Of a stretch of DNA of 36,854 bases, positions 22,614-31,780 are shown one piece after another. The notes under the pieces are model-generated. The model saw only the letters and a list, made by a program, of their open reading frames with translations. It was not told the origin of the DNA and searched no databases. The first letter of the stretch is position 1. Each line of letters opens with the position of its first letter. The stretch is from an uncultured Eubacteriales bacterium (GTDB lineage: Bacteria; Bacillota; Clostridia; Christensenellales; Aristaeellaceae): the NCBI GenBank assembly GCA_900316415.1, contig ONCV01000023.1:1-36854 (forward strand), written 5' to 3'. The translations under genes were made by a program, and so were the position numbers.

Positions 22614-25600
22614 ATGCGGAAAGAATCGATTCCGGAAAAGCGTGTTCTTCACGGAATGAAACAGAACTGCTTCAGAGACGCGGCCGCAGCGGCCGGCCCG
22701 CGCAGGGGTTCCCTCGCGGCGCTGCTCTTTGCGGCCGTGTTCATGCTCTTTTTCGCGGCGGGCTTTTCGGGGATGACGGCGGCGCGGGCGGATGCCTTCG
22801 TCGAAGTTTCCAACTGGGCCCAGATGCAGAAAGCGCTCAGCAGCCGCGTCTCCGGGAAGGTGTACATCACCGTGCGGTCGAATCTGACGATCAGCGGCGG
22901 CAACGCGCACAACAACGGGAACAACGTGGAGATTGACCTGCAGAATCACACGATCGACGGGGCCAAATCCCAGCAGGCGTTCTGGAATGAAAGCGGATCC
23001 CTGACCATCAAAAACGGAACGATCCGGAACTGCAGATCCGACCGGGGCGGGGCTATCAACAACCGGACCGATCTGACGCTGGAGAACGTGGTGATCACCG
23101 GCTGCGTCGGCAACATCGAGGCCGGCGGCATCATGAACTACGGCACCCTCACGATGACCGGCGGAAAGGTCACGAACTGCGAGGGCAGCCGGGGCGGCGG
23201 CATCCGGGTCCGGCCTTATAATTCGAGCAGGGCCTCGATAGCGACGCTGACGAATGTGGAGATTTCGAACAACCAGGCGGACGGCCGGCAGGACGACGGG
23301 GACGGCCGGTACGGCCGGGGCGGCGGCATCGCCGTCACGGACGGAACGCTGACGATGACCGGGTGTACGGTGAGCGGAAACAGAAGCACGGATGACGACG
23401 GCGGCGGAATTGACTTTGACGCCTCCGGCAAAACCCTGACGCTGACCAATACAGTGTTTTCGAATAACCAGGCGACCCAGTCGGACCGGGAGGGCGGCGG
23501 CGTCAATCTGGAGCGCGGCTCGGCGGCCATCACCGGATGCACTTTCACCGGCAATTCGGCGAAGGGCGACGGCGGCGCAATTGCGATTGCGGAAAGCTTC
23601 GGCACGGCGGTCGTCACCGACACCGCCATCACCGGCAACACCTCCATAGACCATTCCGGCGGCGGCATCATGAACAAGGCGGCCCTGACGCTGAAAGGGA
23701 CGAACACGATCACCGGCAACACCGCGAAGGAGAAGGGCGGCGGCGTCTATTGCGATTACAGAGCCAAGGCGATGAATATCGAGGGAGATTTGCGGATCAG
23801 CGGCAACTCTCTTTCGAACGGCTGTAACAACAATCTCTTTCTGGCCAGAAACCAAACGCTGAACGTCACGGGAAATCTGGCCGGCTCCGCCCTGATTGGC
23901 GTGACCCCGGAGAGCATGTCCCAGACGCCCGCCGTGATCACCAGCGGAGCCGGCGCAAAGGAAGCTTCCGTGGGAAATTTTGAAAACGATGACCGCTGGA
24001 TCACAGAAGCAAATGGCCTTGGGGAAATTGTGATGCGGCTGGGCGAGCCCCTGCGCGGAGATGTGCTGAACAGGGCGACCGTCAGCTTCCATCCGATGAA
24101 TCAGCATTCCTGGCTGTGCATCCGCGACAACGGCGGCGGAGCGGGGCAGAACGTGGTTCAGCTGTACAATCTGGGGGATTCCTTCCGCTTCTGGCTGACC
24201 AGGGCGGATTCGGATTCCTACTACATCGATTTCTTCGGCGGTGCGCATGACTATGACCCCAGCAACAAGCGGCTGGATATTTCCGACAACGATGGATACG
24301 GCACCGTCGGCAACGTGGTTCATGTGGTCCTCGGGGACAAGGAAGCCACGAACAAGCGCTGGCGGTTTTACCGGAACGCGGACGGAACCTATTTTATCCA
24401 GAACAAAAAGTCCGGACTGTTCTGGGCTCTGGAAAACAGTAATTATGACGACAAGAACAAGCTCTGCCAGAAAAGGTATGCGGACGCCCAGAAATGGCAG
24501 ATGGAAATCGTGCACGCGGACGCGACGAGCGATAGCGTTGCCCCCATCGATGACCAGATAAAGATCAAACAGATCAAACACTTTGATTCCTTCTGCTTTA
24601 AATACGGAGATAAAAATGTGCAGGGCAACAACTGGATGAGCTGCCTGCCGGATGATATGCTCATCACGGATGTCTCCATCCCCGGCACCCATGACGCGGG
24701 CACGCAGCATACCTTTAATTCTAACGATTCCGCACAGTGCCAGCAGCTCAGCATCATGGATCAGCTGACCAGCGGCGTCCGGTATTTTGATCTGCGTACC
24801 GGCAACCCAACTCCTCCCGCTACGGGCGGCCTCGACACGCTCAAAATAGTTCACGGGATGGCGCTCTGCGTGTACAAAGGAGACACCCTTACTATAGGGA
24901 AGATCATGCAATGGATTTATAACTTTCTGGACCAAAACCCCAAAGAGACGGTGATTATTCAGCCCATGCCCATGCCTCAGGTGGGTGAACTCCTTGACCT
25001 TCATCAGCTGGCCTATGAGTTTTTCCGGAATGAGGTCAGAAACCATCGGAACCGGTACTACCTGGGGGATCATGTGCCGACGCTGGGAGAAGTTCGCGGA
25101 AAGATTTTGATCATCAGCCGGATCGAAAAGGCTGACAACAGCGATTTTAATAAGGAAACCGCTTCGACACGTTACCCGGCCGGCATGCAGTGGGCCATTG
25201 ACGCAAAAAAGTGGGTGGCCTGGACAGAAGATTATAACAATCCGCTGGCGCTTACCTCCGGGACAGATGAATACGTGATCTGGACCCAGGATATCCACAC
25301 CAAGGTCGGCGACGACAAGTGGAAGATCATCACAAACGCAACTTTCAACAAGAAAACAGGCGCGGCCGCCAAACAGACCGAAGCAAAGGAATACGGGAAA
25401 AATGCTTGGGTGATATCCTATACAAGCTGCGTGAAGTCATATCCGCAGAATGCTGCCCGGACGATTAATCCGAAGCTGAAAAACAAGCTGATGACGGATC
25501 CGAATGTGCTGGCCGGGCAGTTTCTGGGCGTAGTCTGCTCCGACTTTTCGGATCAGCAGCTGGCTTATCTGGTCTACAAGCAGAATTTCATTGAAAAGCA

Positions 25601-28283
25601 GGAGCTCTCTCATACCGAGCATACTCCGGAAACCCGGGAAACATCCACGACCGCGACCTGCACCCAGCCCGGAACCCGGGTGGTGGAGACCTATTGCTCG
25701 GTTTGCGGTGAGATTCTTTCCACCACGACGGAAACGATCCCGGCGCTGGGGCATGACTGGTGCAAACCGGAATATACCTGGGAGAAGACCGGCGACACGT
25801 ACCGGGTGACTGCGACGCACATCTGCGACCGGGATAACTCCCATACCGAATCGGAAACGGTGCAGGCCACGTCTGACGAGGCTGTCGCGGCAACCTGCGA
25901 AGGCACGGGGGCAAGAACCTGGACCGCCGTGTTCACGAAGAAAGATTTCGGCACAGCGGGGATGATAGAGGAGATTCCAGCCCTGGGGCACGACTGGGGC
26001 CCCTGGGAGCTCGTGAGGACACCGACCACGACGGCGACAGGTCTGGAAAGGCGCGTATGCAGGCATGATGCGACCCATATGGAGGAAAATGTCCTGCCGA
26101 TGCTCACGCCCAGCGCCTCCGTCTACCTGGTCCTGCAGGCCGCGGACGGAAGCTGGCCGGAGCCAGCGCAGCCGGAGAGCACGGCGTACAGCAGCTTTAT
26201 GCCGGGAACTGTCCTGTATTATACCGTTTCGGGCTACAGCACGACTTTCCAGAGTACGGATACCGGCCGCGAATCTTACAGCGGCAACTCCATGATTACA
26301 ATTCCCCCGAATGCTGATAAGATATATGTTTACTATTCGCGGAACACCTATGACCTGGTTTTCATGCAGGATATCGCGGGAAACGAAGTGTGGGAAACGA
26401 AGAAGGTGCGATGGGGAGCGACGCTGTCGGATTACAAAGAACAGCGTATTCCGGTTCAATACCGTCTTTATTATACCCAGCCCGGATGGTCCCTGACGCC
26501 GAAAACCAGCGGGGAATACAGCAGTACGGACAACCTGACGGATATTCTTTATAATTTCTCCGGAGAGATGCCGAAGGGAACTATGAAACTTTACCCGGTG
26601 CTGATCCCGGATCAGGTGGAAGTCGATGAACAAGACTATACCCTTACATTCAATGCCAATGGCGGAAAGTTTGATGACAACTCGGATATAAAAACGGTTA
26701 CGGCTAAAGGCGGAGCCGGATACGCATTACCTGAAAATCCCACGCGGGAAGGATATGATTTTAAAGGATGGAGTTTGGATGCGCCGGGCTCATACCAGAG
26801 ATTTACTCCCCCGCCGATCTATATGCCGAAAAAGAACGGGACCTATTGGGCAAGATGGATGGTACACCATACTCATACGGCAGGAGAAGCCGTAAAGGAA
26901 AACGAGATTCCGGCCACCTGCGAAACGAACGGCTCCTATGATCATGTGACTTACTGCACGGAGTGTGGTCAGGAAATGTCCCGCACACACGTCATGGTTC
27001 CGGCAACCGGGCACAAGTATGGCGACTGGGTGCGGATGAACAGTGAACAGCATATCAGAGTCTGCGCACATAGCATCTGGCACCGGGAGGTTGCGGATCA
27101 CAGTTGGGGCACAGGAACGATTACAATTCCGCCCACCTGCAAGAATACGGGCCTCGTGACATACACCTGCATCTGCGGCGCGGAGAAAACGCGGATCCTT
27201 TCCGCGATGGGGGAGCATAACTGGGTGGAGGTGGAAGGCGGCCGGGAGCCGACCTGCACGGAAGCAGGAACCCAAAAATGGAAATGTACGGTTTGCGGCG
27301 CGGAACGGGAGGAAATCCTCCCCGCCAACGGGCATACCTGGGACGATGGAACGGAGACCGTCGCGCCGACCTGTACGGCGGCGGGCGTGCTGACCCGGAA
27401 CTGCATCCACTGCGACGCGACGCAGACGGAAACGATCGCGCCGCTGGGGCACGAGTGGGATTCCTGGATGGTGAGCAAACAGGCCACCGATACGGAGGAC
27501 GGCCTGGAGATCAGCTACTGCAGGCGGGATGAATCCCATATGCAGTCCCAGATCATTCCGAGGATGAGGGTGGTGCCGCCGGAAGCGGTGAGGGGACTGT
27601 ATTATACCGGTCTTCCCCAGACGCTGGTGACGCCCGGAAGAGTCACAGGCGGAGAAATGCAGTATGTCCTGGGCAACGAAAACGAGGCGCAGACAACGGG
27701 CTGGAGCGCGATTCTGACCTCCGGAACCATGGAAGGGATCTATTATACCTGGTACCGGGTGAAGGGCGACGACCGATACGCGCACGTGGCCTCCGCAGGG
27801 CCCGTGGCCACGACGATCAGCGAGGGAGCGTTCAGCTATCAGATCGTCAGCGTGGAAAACCCGACGCACACGATCCAGGACGGAAACAATACCGTGGTCA
27901 CGGTGAAGCGCAGCGTGCGGGACGAGCTGGCTTATCCGCGGTTTAAGCAGGTGCTGCTGGACGGAAACGCGGTGAATCCGGCGAATTACAGCACGAGGCA
28001 GGGCAGCCTGATCCTGACGCTGAATGATTCCTACCTGGACACCCTGGCGGAAGGGAAGCACAAGGTGACGATTGCCTTCTCCGACGGAAAAGCTGAGGCG
28101 GAGATTACGATCGGGACAATTGCTCCGACCGATACGCCCGCGCCGGTCGATACGCCCGCGCCGGCCGATGTGCCGAAGACCGGGGACAGTGCGAATCCGG
28201 CGCTGTGGATCGTGATGGTGCTGGCGGGCGCCGCTGTCATCGGAGCGCTGCTGATCCGGTCGAAGAAAAAACATCACAGGTAA
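22614..28283 (+). CDS. Giant wall-anchored protein: beta-helix, ricin-like, PI-PLC X and InlB-type repeats
   Basis: The 1889-residue protein has a signal peptide (about 31-61; AALLFAAVFMLFFAAGF). A right-handed beta-helix with GG/ITGN repeats (about 75-455) and a ricin-type beta-trefoil segment (about 485-640) follow. The PI-PLC X-type domain (about 670-960) carries H693 in SIPGTHDAGT, GVRYFDLR and H747 in KIVHGM. These match the two catalytic histidines of bacterial phosphatidylinositol phospholipase C. Next come TCTxxG/CxxCG/IPALGH repeats (about 1010-1165 and 1422-1615) flanking an InlB/Listeria-Bacteroides repeat (about 1342-1415; YTLTFNANGGKF). A domain shared with the 1103-3598 protein, a Pro-rich linker, VPKTGD (1853-1858), a membrane helix and SKKKHHR complete it. 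It should be sortase-linked to the wall, where it could adhere and cleave PI or GPI-like lipids. The PLC segment looks AT-richer than the helix part. Confidence 0.88.
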   Translation: MRKESIPEKRVLHGMKQNCFRDAAAAAGPRRGSLAALLFAAVFMLFFAAGFSGMTAARADAFVEVSNWAQMQKALSSRVSGKVYITVRSNLTISGGNAHNNGNNVEIDLQNHTIDGAKSQQAFWNESGSLTIKNGTIRNCRSDRGGAINNRTDLTLENVVITGCVGNIEAGGIMNYGTLTMTGGKVTNCEGSRGGGIRVRPYNSSRASIATLTNVEISNNQADGRQDDGDGRYGRGGGIAVTDGTLTMTGCTVSGNRSTDDDGGGIDFDASGKTLTLTNTVFSNNQATQSDREGGGVNLERGSAAITGCTFTGNSAKGDGGAIAIAESFGTAVVTDTAITGNTSIDHSGGGIMNKAALTLKGTNTITGNTAKEKGGGVYCDYRAKAMNIEGDLRISGNSLSNGCNNNLFLARNQTLNVTGNLAGSALIGVTPESMSQTPAVITSGAGAKEASVGNFENDDRWITEANGLGEIVMRLGEPLRGDVLNRATVSFHPMNQHSWLCIRDNGGGAGQNVVQLYNLGDSFRFWLTRADSDSYYIDFFGGAHDYDPSNKRLDISDNDGYGTVGNVVHVVLGDKEATNKRWRFYRNADGTYFIQNKKSGLFWALENSNYDDKNKLCQKRYADAQKWQMEIVHADATSDSVAPIDDQIKIKQIKHFDSFCFKYGDKNVQGNNWMSCLPDDMLITDVSIPGTHDAGTQHTFNSNDSAQCQQLSIMDQLTSGVRYFDLRTGNPTPPATGGLDTLKIVHGMALCVYKGDTLTIGKIMQWIYNFLDQNPKETVIIQPMPMPQVGELLDLHQLAYEFFRNEVRNHRNRYYLGDHVPTLGEVRGKILIISRIEKADNSDFNKETASTRYPAGMQWAIDAKKWVAWTEDYNNPLALTSGTDEYVIWTQDIHTKVGDDKWKIITNATFNKKTGAAAKQTEAKEYGKNAWVISYTSCVKSYPQNAARTINPKLKNKLMTDPNVLAGQFLGVVCSDFSDQQLAYLVYKQNFIEKQELSHTEHTPETRETSTTATCTQPGTRVVETYCSVCGEILSTTTETIPALGHDWCKPEYTWEKTGDTYRVTATHICDRDNSHTESETVQATSDEAVAATCEGTGARTWTAVFTKKDFGTAGMIEEIPALGHDWGPWELVRTPTTTATGLERRVCRHDATHMEENVLPMLTPSASVYLVLQAADGSWPEPAQPESTAYSSFMPGTVLYYTVSGYSTTFQSTDTGRESYSGNSMITIPPNADKIYVYYSRNTYDLVFMQDIAGNEVWETKKVRWGATLSDYKEQRIPVQYRLYYTQPGWSLTPKTSGEYSSTDNLTDILYNFSGEMPKGTMKLYPVLIPDQVEVDEQDYTLTFNANGGKFDDNSDIKTVTAKGGAGYALPENPTREGYDFKGWSLDAPGSYQRFTPPPIYMPKKNGTYWARWMVHHTHTAGEAVKENEIPATCETNGSYDHVTYCTECGQEMSRTHVMVPATGHKYGDWVRMNSEQHIRVCAHSIWHREVADHSWGTGTITIPPTCKNTGLVTYTCICGAEKTRILSAMGEHNWVEVEGGREPTCTEAGTQKWKCTVCGAEREEILPANGHTWDDGTETVAPTCTAAGVLTRNCIHCDATQTETIAPLGHEWDSWMVSKQATDTEDGLEISYCRRDESHMQSQIIPRMRVVPPEAVRGLYYTGLPQTLVTPGRVTGGEMQYVLGNENEAQTTGWSAILTSGTMEGIYYTWYRVKGDDRYAHVASAGPVATTISEGAFSYQIVSVENPTHTIQDGNNTVVTVKRSVRDELAYPRFKQVLLDGNAVNPANYSTRQGSLILTLNDSYLDTLAEGKHKVTIAFSDGKAEAEITIGTIAPTDTPAPVDTPAPADVPKTGDSANPALWIVMVLAGAAVIGALLIRSKKKHHR

Positions 28284-28312
28284 AGAAAAACAGAGAAAGA
28301 CAGATCAAAGAA

Positions 28313-28350
28313 GACATCCGGCTCGGAACCAGAGCCGGATGTCATTTTGT
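28313..28350 (+). terminator. Terminator of the giant surface gene
   Basis: GACATCCGGCTC (28313-28324) pairs with GAGCCGGATGTC (28332-28343) over a 7-base loop and is followed by ATTTTGTT. Confidence 0.85.
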
Positions 28351-28425
28351 TATCTGCCATTCCGGAAAAGCAGATCATTTTATCGCAGCGGACGCCGCTT
28401 TCCGCCTATTTCGCCTTTACCGGAA

Positions 28426-28606
28426 CAGGAAATGAAAGCGGGGACGGCTTCGGAAGGGCCGCCCCCTTGTGCGGTGAGGGAATCGGTCTCCTGAAAAATG
28501 CGCAGAAAAGGATAAAAATGGAACGAAAAAGACCGTCCCTCCGTTCCAAAAGTGGAACGAAAAAGACCGTCCCTCCGTTCCAAAAAAGACCGTCCCTCCG
28601 TTCCAC
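28426..28606 (+). repeat. Composite repeat B: GC hairpin plus three repeat copies
   Basis: Same layout as composite A. CAGGAAATGAAAGCGGGGAC (28426-28445) starts it, a decayed hairpin (GGGGACGGC against GGCCGCCCCC) follows, then about 50 bases of leader similar to A, then three repeat copies: 28519-28547, 28552-28581 and 28582-28606. The third lacks its left arm and ends CGTTCCAC exactly where the -35 box of the next promoter begins. The gap 28284-28679 otherwise holds only the terminator and this promoter. Confidence 0.85.
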
Positions 28607-28636
28607 TTGATTGCGCCGGGGAATGCGTGCTATAAT
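28607..28636 (+). promoter_or_regulatory. Promoter of the DUF1232 gene, abutting repeat B
   Basis: TTGATT (28607-28612), an 18-base spacer and TATAAT (28631-28636). The -35 box starts on the base after the repeat arm CGTTCCAC. Confidence 0.78.
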
Positions 28637-28679
28637 TTTCACAAAAAAGAGCCCTGCGGGGCGGAAGGGATGAACGCAT

Positions 28680-29078
28680 ATGGAATTCAACCTGAATCAG
28701 GCACAGGATCTGCTGAACCGGGGCATCGCCGAGGCCCAGGACGTGATCAGCAATCCCTCCCGGGTGGATGAGCTGCTGGTGCAGCTGGAGGAAAAGCTGA
28801 AGACCGTTCCCGTGATCGGGGAGAAGCTGGCGGATCTGCCCCTGATGATCGCGATGATCAAGGCCTGGATCAAAAAGGAATACACCGTGGTGTCCCCCAA
28901 GGTGATCGCATGCCTGGTCGGCGCAATCATTTACCTGCTGAAGAAGAATGACCTGATTTCGGACCGCATCCCCGTCATCGGCATGGCGGACGATATCGGG
29001 GTTCTCGGCCTGGCGCTGAAACTGTCCGAGCCGGAGCTGAAGGCCTTCGCGGAGTGGAGGGCGCAGCAGCAGGCCTGA
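28680..29078 (+). CDS. DUF1232 (YkvA-type) small membrane protein
   Basis: The 132-residue protein contains VSPKVIACLVGAIIYLLKKN, then DLISDRIPVIGMADDIGVLG, the signature of DUF1232 (YkvA family): a hydrophobic helix, then a D-x-I-P-x-x-G-x-x-D-D motif. The function of the family is unknown; members are small membrane-associated proteins. The N-terminal 60 residues are mostly helical and amphipathic (DLLNRGIAEAQDVISNPSRV). The ATG at 28680 has GGAAGGG 9 bases upstream. It has its own promoter beside composite repeat B. The Cas4-like gene follows 39 bases later and may be on the same transcript. Confidence 0.88.
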   Translation: MEFNLNQAQDLLNRGIAEAQDVISNPSRVDELLVQLEEKLKTVPVIGEKLADLPLMIAMIKAWIKKEYTVVSPKVIACLVGAIIYLLKKNDLISDRIPVIGMADDIGVLGLALKLSEPELKAFAEWRAQQQA

Positions 29079-29117
29079 CCGGCGGGAAGCACTTGGAAAC
29101 GGAAAGGAAAGCGGACC

Positions 29118-29798
29118 ATGGCCATCACCAAGACGGACTTTATGCGCGGGATGCAGTGCCCCCGGATGCTGTGGCTGGACAAGCACAAGCCCGGGCTGCG
29201 CGTCATCCCGCCGGAGGTGCAGGCCCGGCTCGACGCCGGGAACGACTTCGGCGACCGGGCCATGGGCATGTTCGGCCCCTATGAGGAGATGACGGTCTAT
29301 CTGCCCGGGAGAAAGATTCCGGACAAGAAGGCCATGCTGGAGAAAACCCGGGACGCGCTGGAACGGGGCGTGGAGGTCATCTGCGAGGCGGCGTTCAGCA
29401 ACTACAACAATTACTGCGCGGTGGATATCCTGCGGAAGACCGAAACCGGCCACGACTTCTACGAGGTCAAGAACGCGCCGGAGGTGCATGAGCAGTTCGT
29501 CCGGGATGCCGGATTCCAGAACTACATCATCACCCGCTGCGGCCTGAAGATCGGCCGGATCTTCATCGTGATCCACGGGCCGGACGAGGAGCATCCCTTT
29601 GTGCCCGTGGAGGTCACGGCGGAGGCCAAGGGTTACTACCGATGGATCAACGACCATATCTGGGATCTGAACCGGATGCAGAAGGAAAGGGAAGAGGTGC
29701 GGACGGAGCCGGGAAGGCAGTGCACCGAGCCCTATGAATGCTGGTATTACGGATACTGCCATGACCTGACGCAGGGGATTGAGCCCGCCGCAACCTGA
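29118..29798 (+). CDS. Cas4-like PD-(D/E)XK nuclease with four-Cys cluster site
   Basis: The 226-residue protein starts ITKTDFMRGMQCPRMLWLDK (C14), as in the N-terminal part of DUF2779 and Cas4-like RecB nucleases. The nuclease core is D103 (CAVDIL), then E116 and K118 (FYEVKNA), and a QNYIITRC helix resembling the QxxxY motif. Three C-terminal cysteines, C202, C208 and C214 (RQCTEPYECWYYGYC), with C14 give the four ligands of a [4Fe-4S] cluster. DUF2779 proteins are usually about 500-600 residues with a second domain; this one ends after the cluster and so is a stand-alone unit. No CRISPR array or cas gene is nearby, so a repair or mobile-element role is more likely. RBS GGAAAGGAAAGCG precedes the ATG. 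Confidence 0.8.
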   Translation: MAITKTDFMRGMQCPRMLWLDKHKPGLRVIPPEVQARLDAGNDFGDRAMGMFGPYEEMTVYLPGRKIPDKKAMLEKTRDALERGVEVICEAAFSNYNNYCAVDILRKTETGHDFYEVKNAPEVHEQFVRDAGFQNYIITRCGLKIGRIFIVIHGPDEEHPFVPVEVTAEAKGYYRWINDHIWDLNRMQKEREEVRTEPGRQCTEPYECWYYGYCHDLTQGIEPAAT

Positions 29799-29861
29799 CC
29801 GCCCTATGGCGGAGACAGGGCGCTTCCAGGTTCGGCCATCCGGCTTCCGGCAGCAGGACAT

Positions 29862-29894
29862 AAAAAGAAGCGGAGCTTTGTTCCGCTTCTTTTT
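29862..29894. terminator. Bidirectional terminator
   Basis: AAAAAGAAGCGGA (29862-29874) pairs with TCCGCTTCTTTTT (29882-29894). T-runs occur on both strands, so it ends both the Cas4-like gene and the minus-strand MATE gene. Confidence 0.92.
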
Positions 29895-29932
29895 ATACCC
29901 ATCCGCAGCTGCCGCAGGGGGAGGAGGCTGCC

Positions 29933-31294
29933 TTACCTGTCTGCGCTCTTCCAGGGAAGACCGTGGCGATGCACCCAGTAGGCGAGCATCAGCACGAAGC
30001 AGCTGAACCAGCCGACGGGATAGCCGAAACCGACCCAGCGCGGCGCGTTGACGATCAGGCGGGTGAGCAGGAAGAGATAAACCTGCCGGATGCCGACGAA
30101 GGTGAGCAGCATCACGATCATGGGACCGCGGGAATCGCCCTCGCCCCGCAGCGCGCTGGCCATGACATGATTGACGCAGTTGAACAGCAGGAAGAAGACG
30201 TTGGTTCGCAGGAACATCGCGCCGAAGCGGATGACCTCCTGATCGGAGGTGAACAGCCCGACGGAGGACTCCGCGAAGAGGAACAGCCCGGAGGCGATGA
30301 CCGCCGTGACCCCGACGCTCAGCGCGATGGTGAGCCCCGCCCCGCGGTAGGCCCGCCTTTCCTTCCCCGCCCCCAGATTCTGGGACACGAAGGTGGTTGC
30401 CGCCATGGCCATGCTCTGCATGGGGAGCATGATAAAGGTATCCAGCTTGTTGTAGCAGCTCCATCCCGCCATGCAGGCGGAGCCGAAGAAGTTGATGTAG
30501 CTCTGGACAAACACGTTGGAGAAGGCCGTGATGACGCTCTGAATGCCGGCGGGAAGCCCCACCGAGAAGATGCGCTTCAGAATCTTTCCGTCCAGCCGAA
30601 GATCGGACCAGGAAAGCCGATAGATATCCTGGGTCCGGGAGAGCAGCACCAGCACCAGGACGGCGGAAACGAACTGGGAAAACACGGTGGCGATGGCCAC
30701 CCCGGCGATGCCCATGCGGAAAACCAGCACGAACAGCAGATCCAGCGCCATGTTCAGAACGCTGGTGACGACCAGGAAGATCAGGGGACGGGTGGAATCG
30801 CCCACGGCCCGGAGGATGCCGCTGCCCATATTGTAAATCAGCAGCCCGGAGATGCCGCCGAAATAGATCGTCAGATACGTGGTGGCATCCTGAAACACAT
30901 CCTCCGGCGTCGCCATGAACCGCAGCATGAACCCGACGGACAGGACGCCGACGACGGTGAAGGCAGCGCTGAGCAGGATGGTCATCAGGATGGTGGTTTC
31001 GATGGCGTCATGAAGCCCCTTCAGGTTCTTCTCCCCGAAATACCGGCTGATAACGACGCCCGCGCCGACGGAAAAGCCGTTGAAGAAAAACACGGCCATG
31101 TTGACGATGATGCTGGTCGAGCCCACCGCGGCGAGGGCCTGCGTGCCCACATAGTTGCCGACGATCAGGGTATCCACGGTGTTGTACAGCATCTGGAAGA
31201 TATTTCCCAGCATCAGGGGCAGCGAGAAGAGCAGAACCTGACGGATGATGGAGCCCTCCGTCATGTCCCGGGCCGTGGTTTTCGAATGCTTCAT
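29933..31294 (-). CDS. MATE family efflux transporter (second)
   Basis: The 453-residue protein starts MTEGSIIRQVLLFSLPLMLG after a short leader (MKHSKTTARD) and has LYNTVDTLIVGNYVGTQALA and about 12 helices in two halves, as expected for MATE exporters. It would pump out cationic compounds using an ion gradient. The start is ATG at 31294, with AAAGGAGCGCC before it; a longer in-frame start at 31309 lies inside the RBS region and is rejected. It is a single gene with its own TTGACT/TACAAT promoter. The substrate is unknown. It is more distant from the MATE at 6559-7926 than copies would be. Confidence 0.93.
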   Translation of the reverse strand: MKHSKTTARDMTEGSIIRQVLLFSLPLMLGNIFQMLYNTVDTLIVGNYVGTQALAAVGSTSIIVNMAVFFFNGFSVGAGVVISRYFGEKNLKGLHDAIETTILMTILLSAAFTVVGVLSVGFMLRFMATPEDVFQDATTYLTIYFGGISGLLIYNMGSGILRAVGDSTRPLIFLVVTSVLNMALDLLFVLVFRMGIAGVAIATVFSQFVSAVLVLVLLSRTQDIYRLSWSDLRLDGKILKRIFSVGLPAGIQSVITAFSNVFVQSYINFFGSACMAGWSCYNKLDTFIMLPMQSMAMAATTFVSQNLGAGKERRAYRGAGLTIALSVGVTAVIASGLFLFAESSVGLFTSDQEVIRFGAMFLRTNVFFLLFNCVNHVMASALRGEGDSRGPMIVMLLTFVGIRQVYLFLLTRLIVNAPRWVGFGYPVGWFSCFVLMLAYWVHRHGLPWKSADR

Positions 31295-31378
31295 GGCGCT
31301 CCTTTGCAAGATCCAATGCGTTGAAAAGGTCGTTCAGAACCCCGGATTCCCGGCCGGGAAACAGGGGAGGACAGGGCC

Positions 31379-31407
31379 ATTGTAAGGGGTACCCGCCGGA
31401 AAGTCAA
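31379..31407 (-). promoter_or_regulatory. Promoter of the second MATE gene
   Basis: On the minus strand TTGACT (31407-31402), a 17-base spacer and TACAAT (31384-31379), about 85 bases before the start codon. Confidence 0.8.
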
Positions 31408-31640
31408 CCGGCGCGCCGCTCCGCCGGAAAAACATCAAAAATCCGTTGCTTTCAGGCAGGATTATGCTAATCTGTCTGTGCTTTTTTGCCTGCGTGCCGG
31501 GGGAAAATCCGCGCTGGCAGGTTGATACAGGAGATGGGAAATACCCTGATATTTGACGGAAAGGGGGATTAACCGCCATGAGCTGTAAAACTGCGATCCC
31601 TGGAGCAGGGCAGAGAAGAGCAGACGGAGAAAGACCGAAC
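31408..31640. other. Intergenic stretch with nothing recognised
   Basis: Between the MATE promoter and composite repeat C I see no gene, RNA or convincing regulatory site. A run of T at 31484-31489 lies next to a weak CCTGC/GCAGG pairing. Short open frames here have no ribosome binding site. Confidence 0.5.
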
Positions 31641-31774
31641 GGATCTTCGGAAGGGCCGTCCCCGTTTGCGCTGCGGGAATTGATCTTGTGAAATGAGCGG
31701 GAAAGGCTAACAAAATGCGGAACGGAAAAGACCGTCCCTCTGTTCCAGAACAAAAAAGGCCGTTACTCCGTTCC
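31641..31774 (+). repeat. Composite repeat C: decayed hairpin plus two repeat copies
   Basis: The part from GGATCTTCGG (31641) through GGGCCGTCCCCGTTTGCG corresponds to the right side of the GC hairpin in A; the left arm has been lost. The leader CGCTGCGGGA...GATCTTGTGAAATGAGC follows as in A. Two repeat copies follow: 31719-31746 (GGAACG, GAAAAGACCGTCCCTC-type core, TGTTCC) and a degenerate copy 31748-31774 whose 3' arm CGTTCC touches the extended -10 region of the SGNH gene promoter. Confidence 0.8.
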
Positions 31775-31780
31775 AAATTG

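Noticed and set aside
29118..29798. A Cas4 component of a CRISPR system
   Set aside because: No array, cas1/cas2 or effector gene is in the window; the protein is better described as Cas4-like or DUF2779-related.
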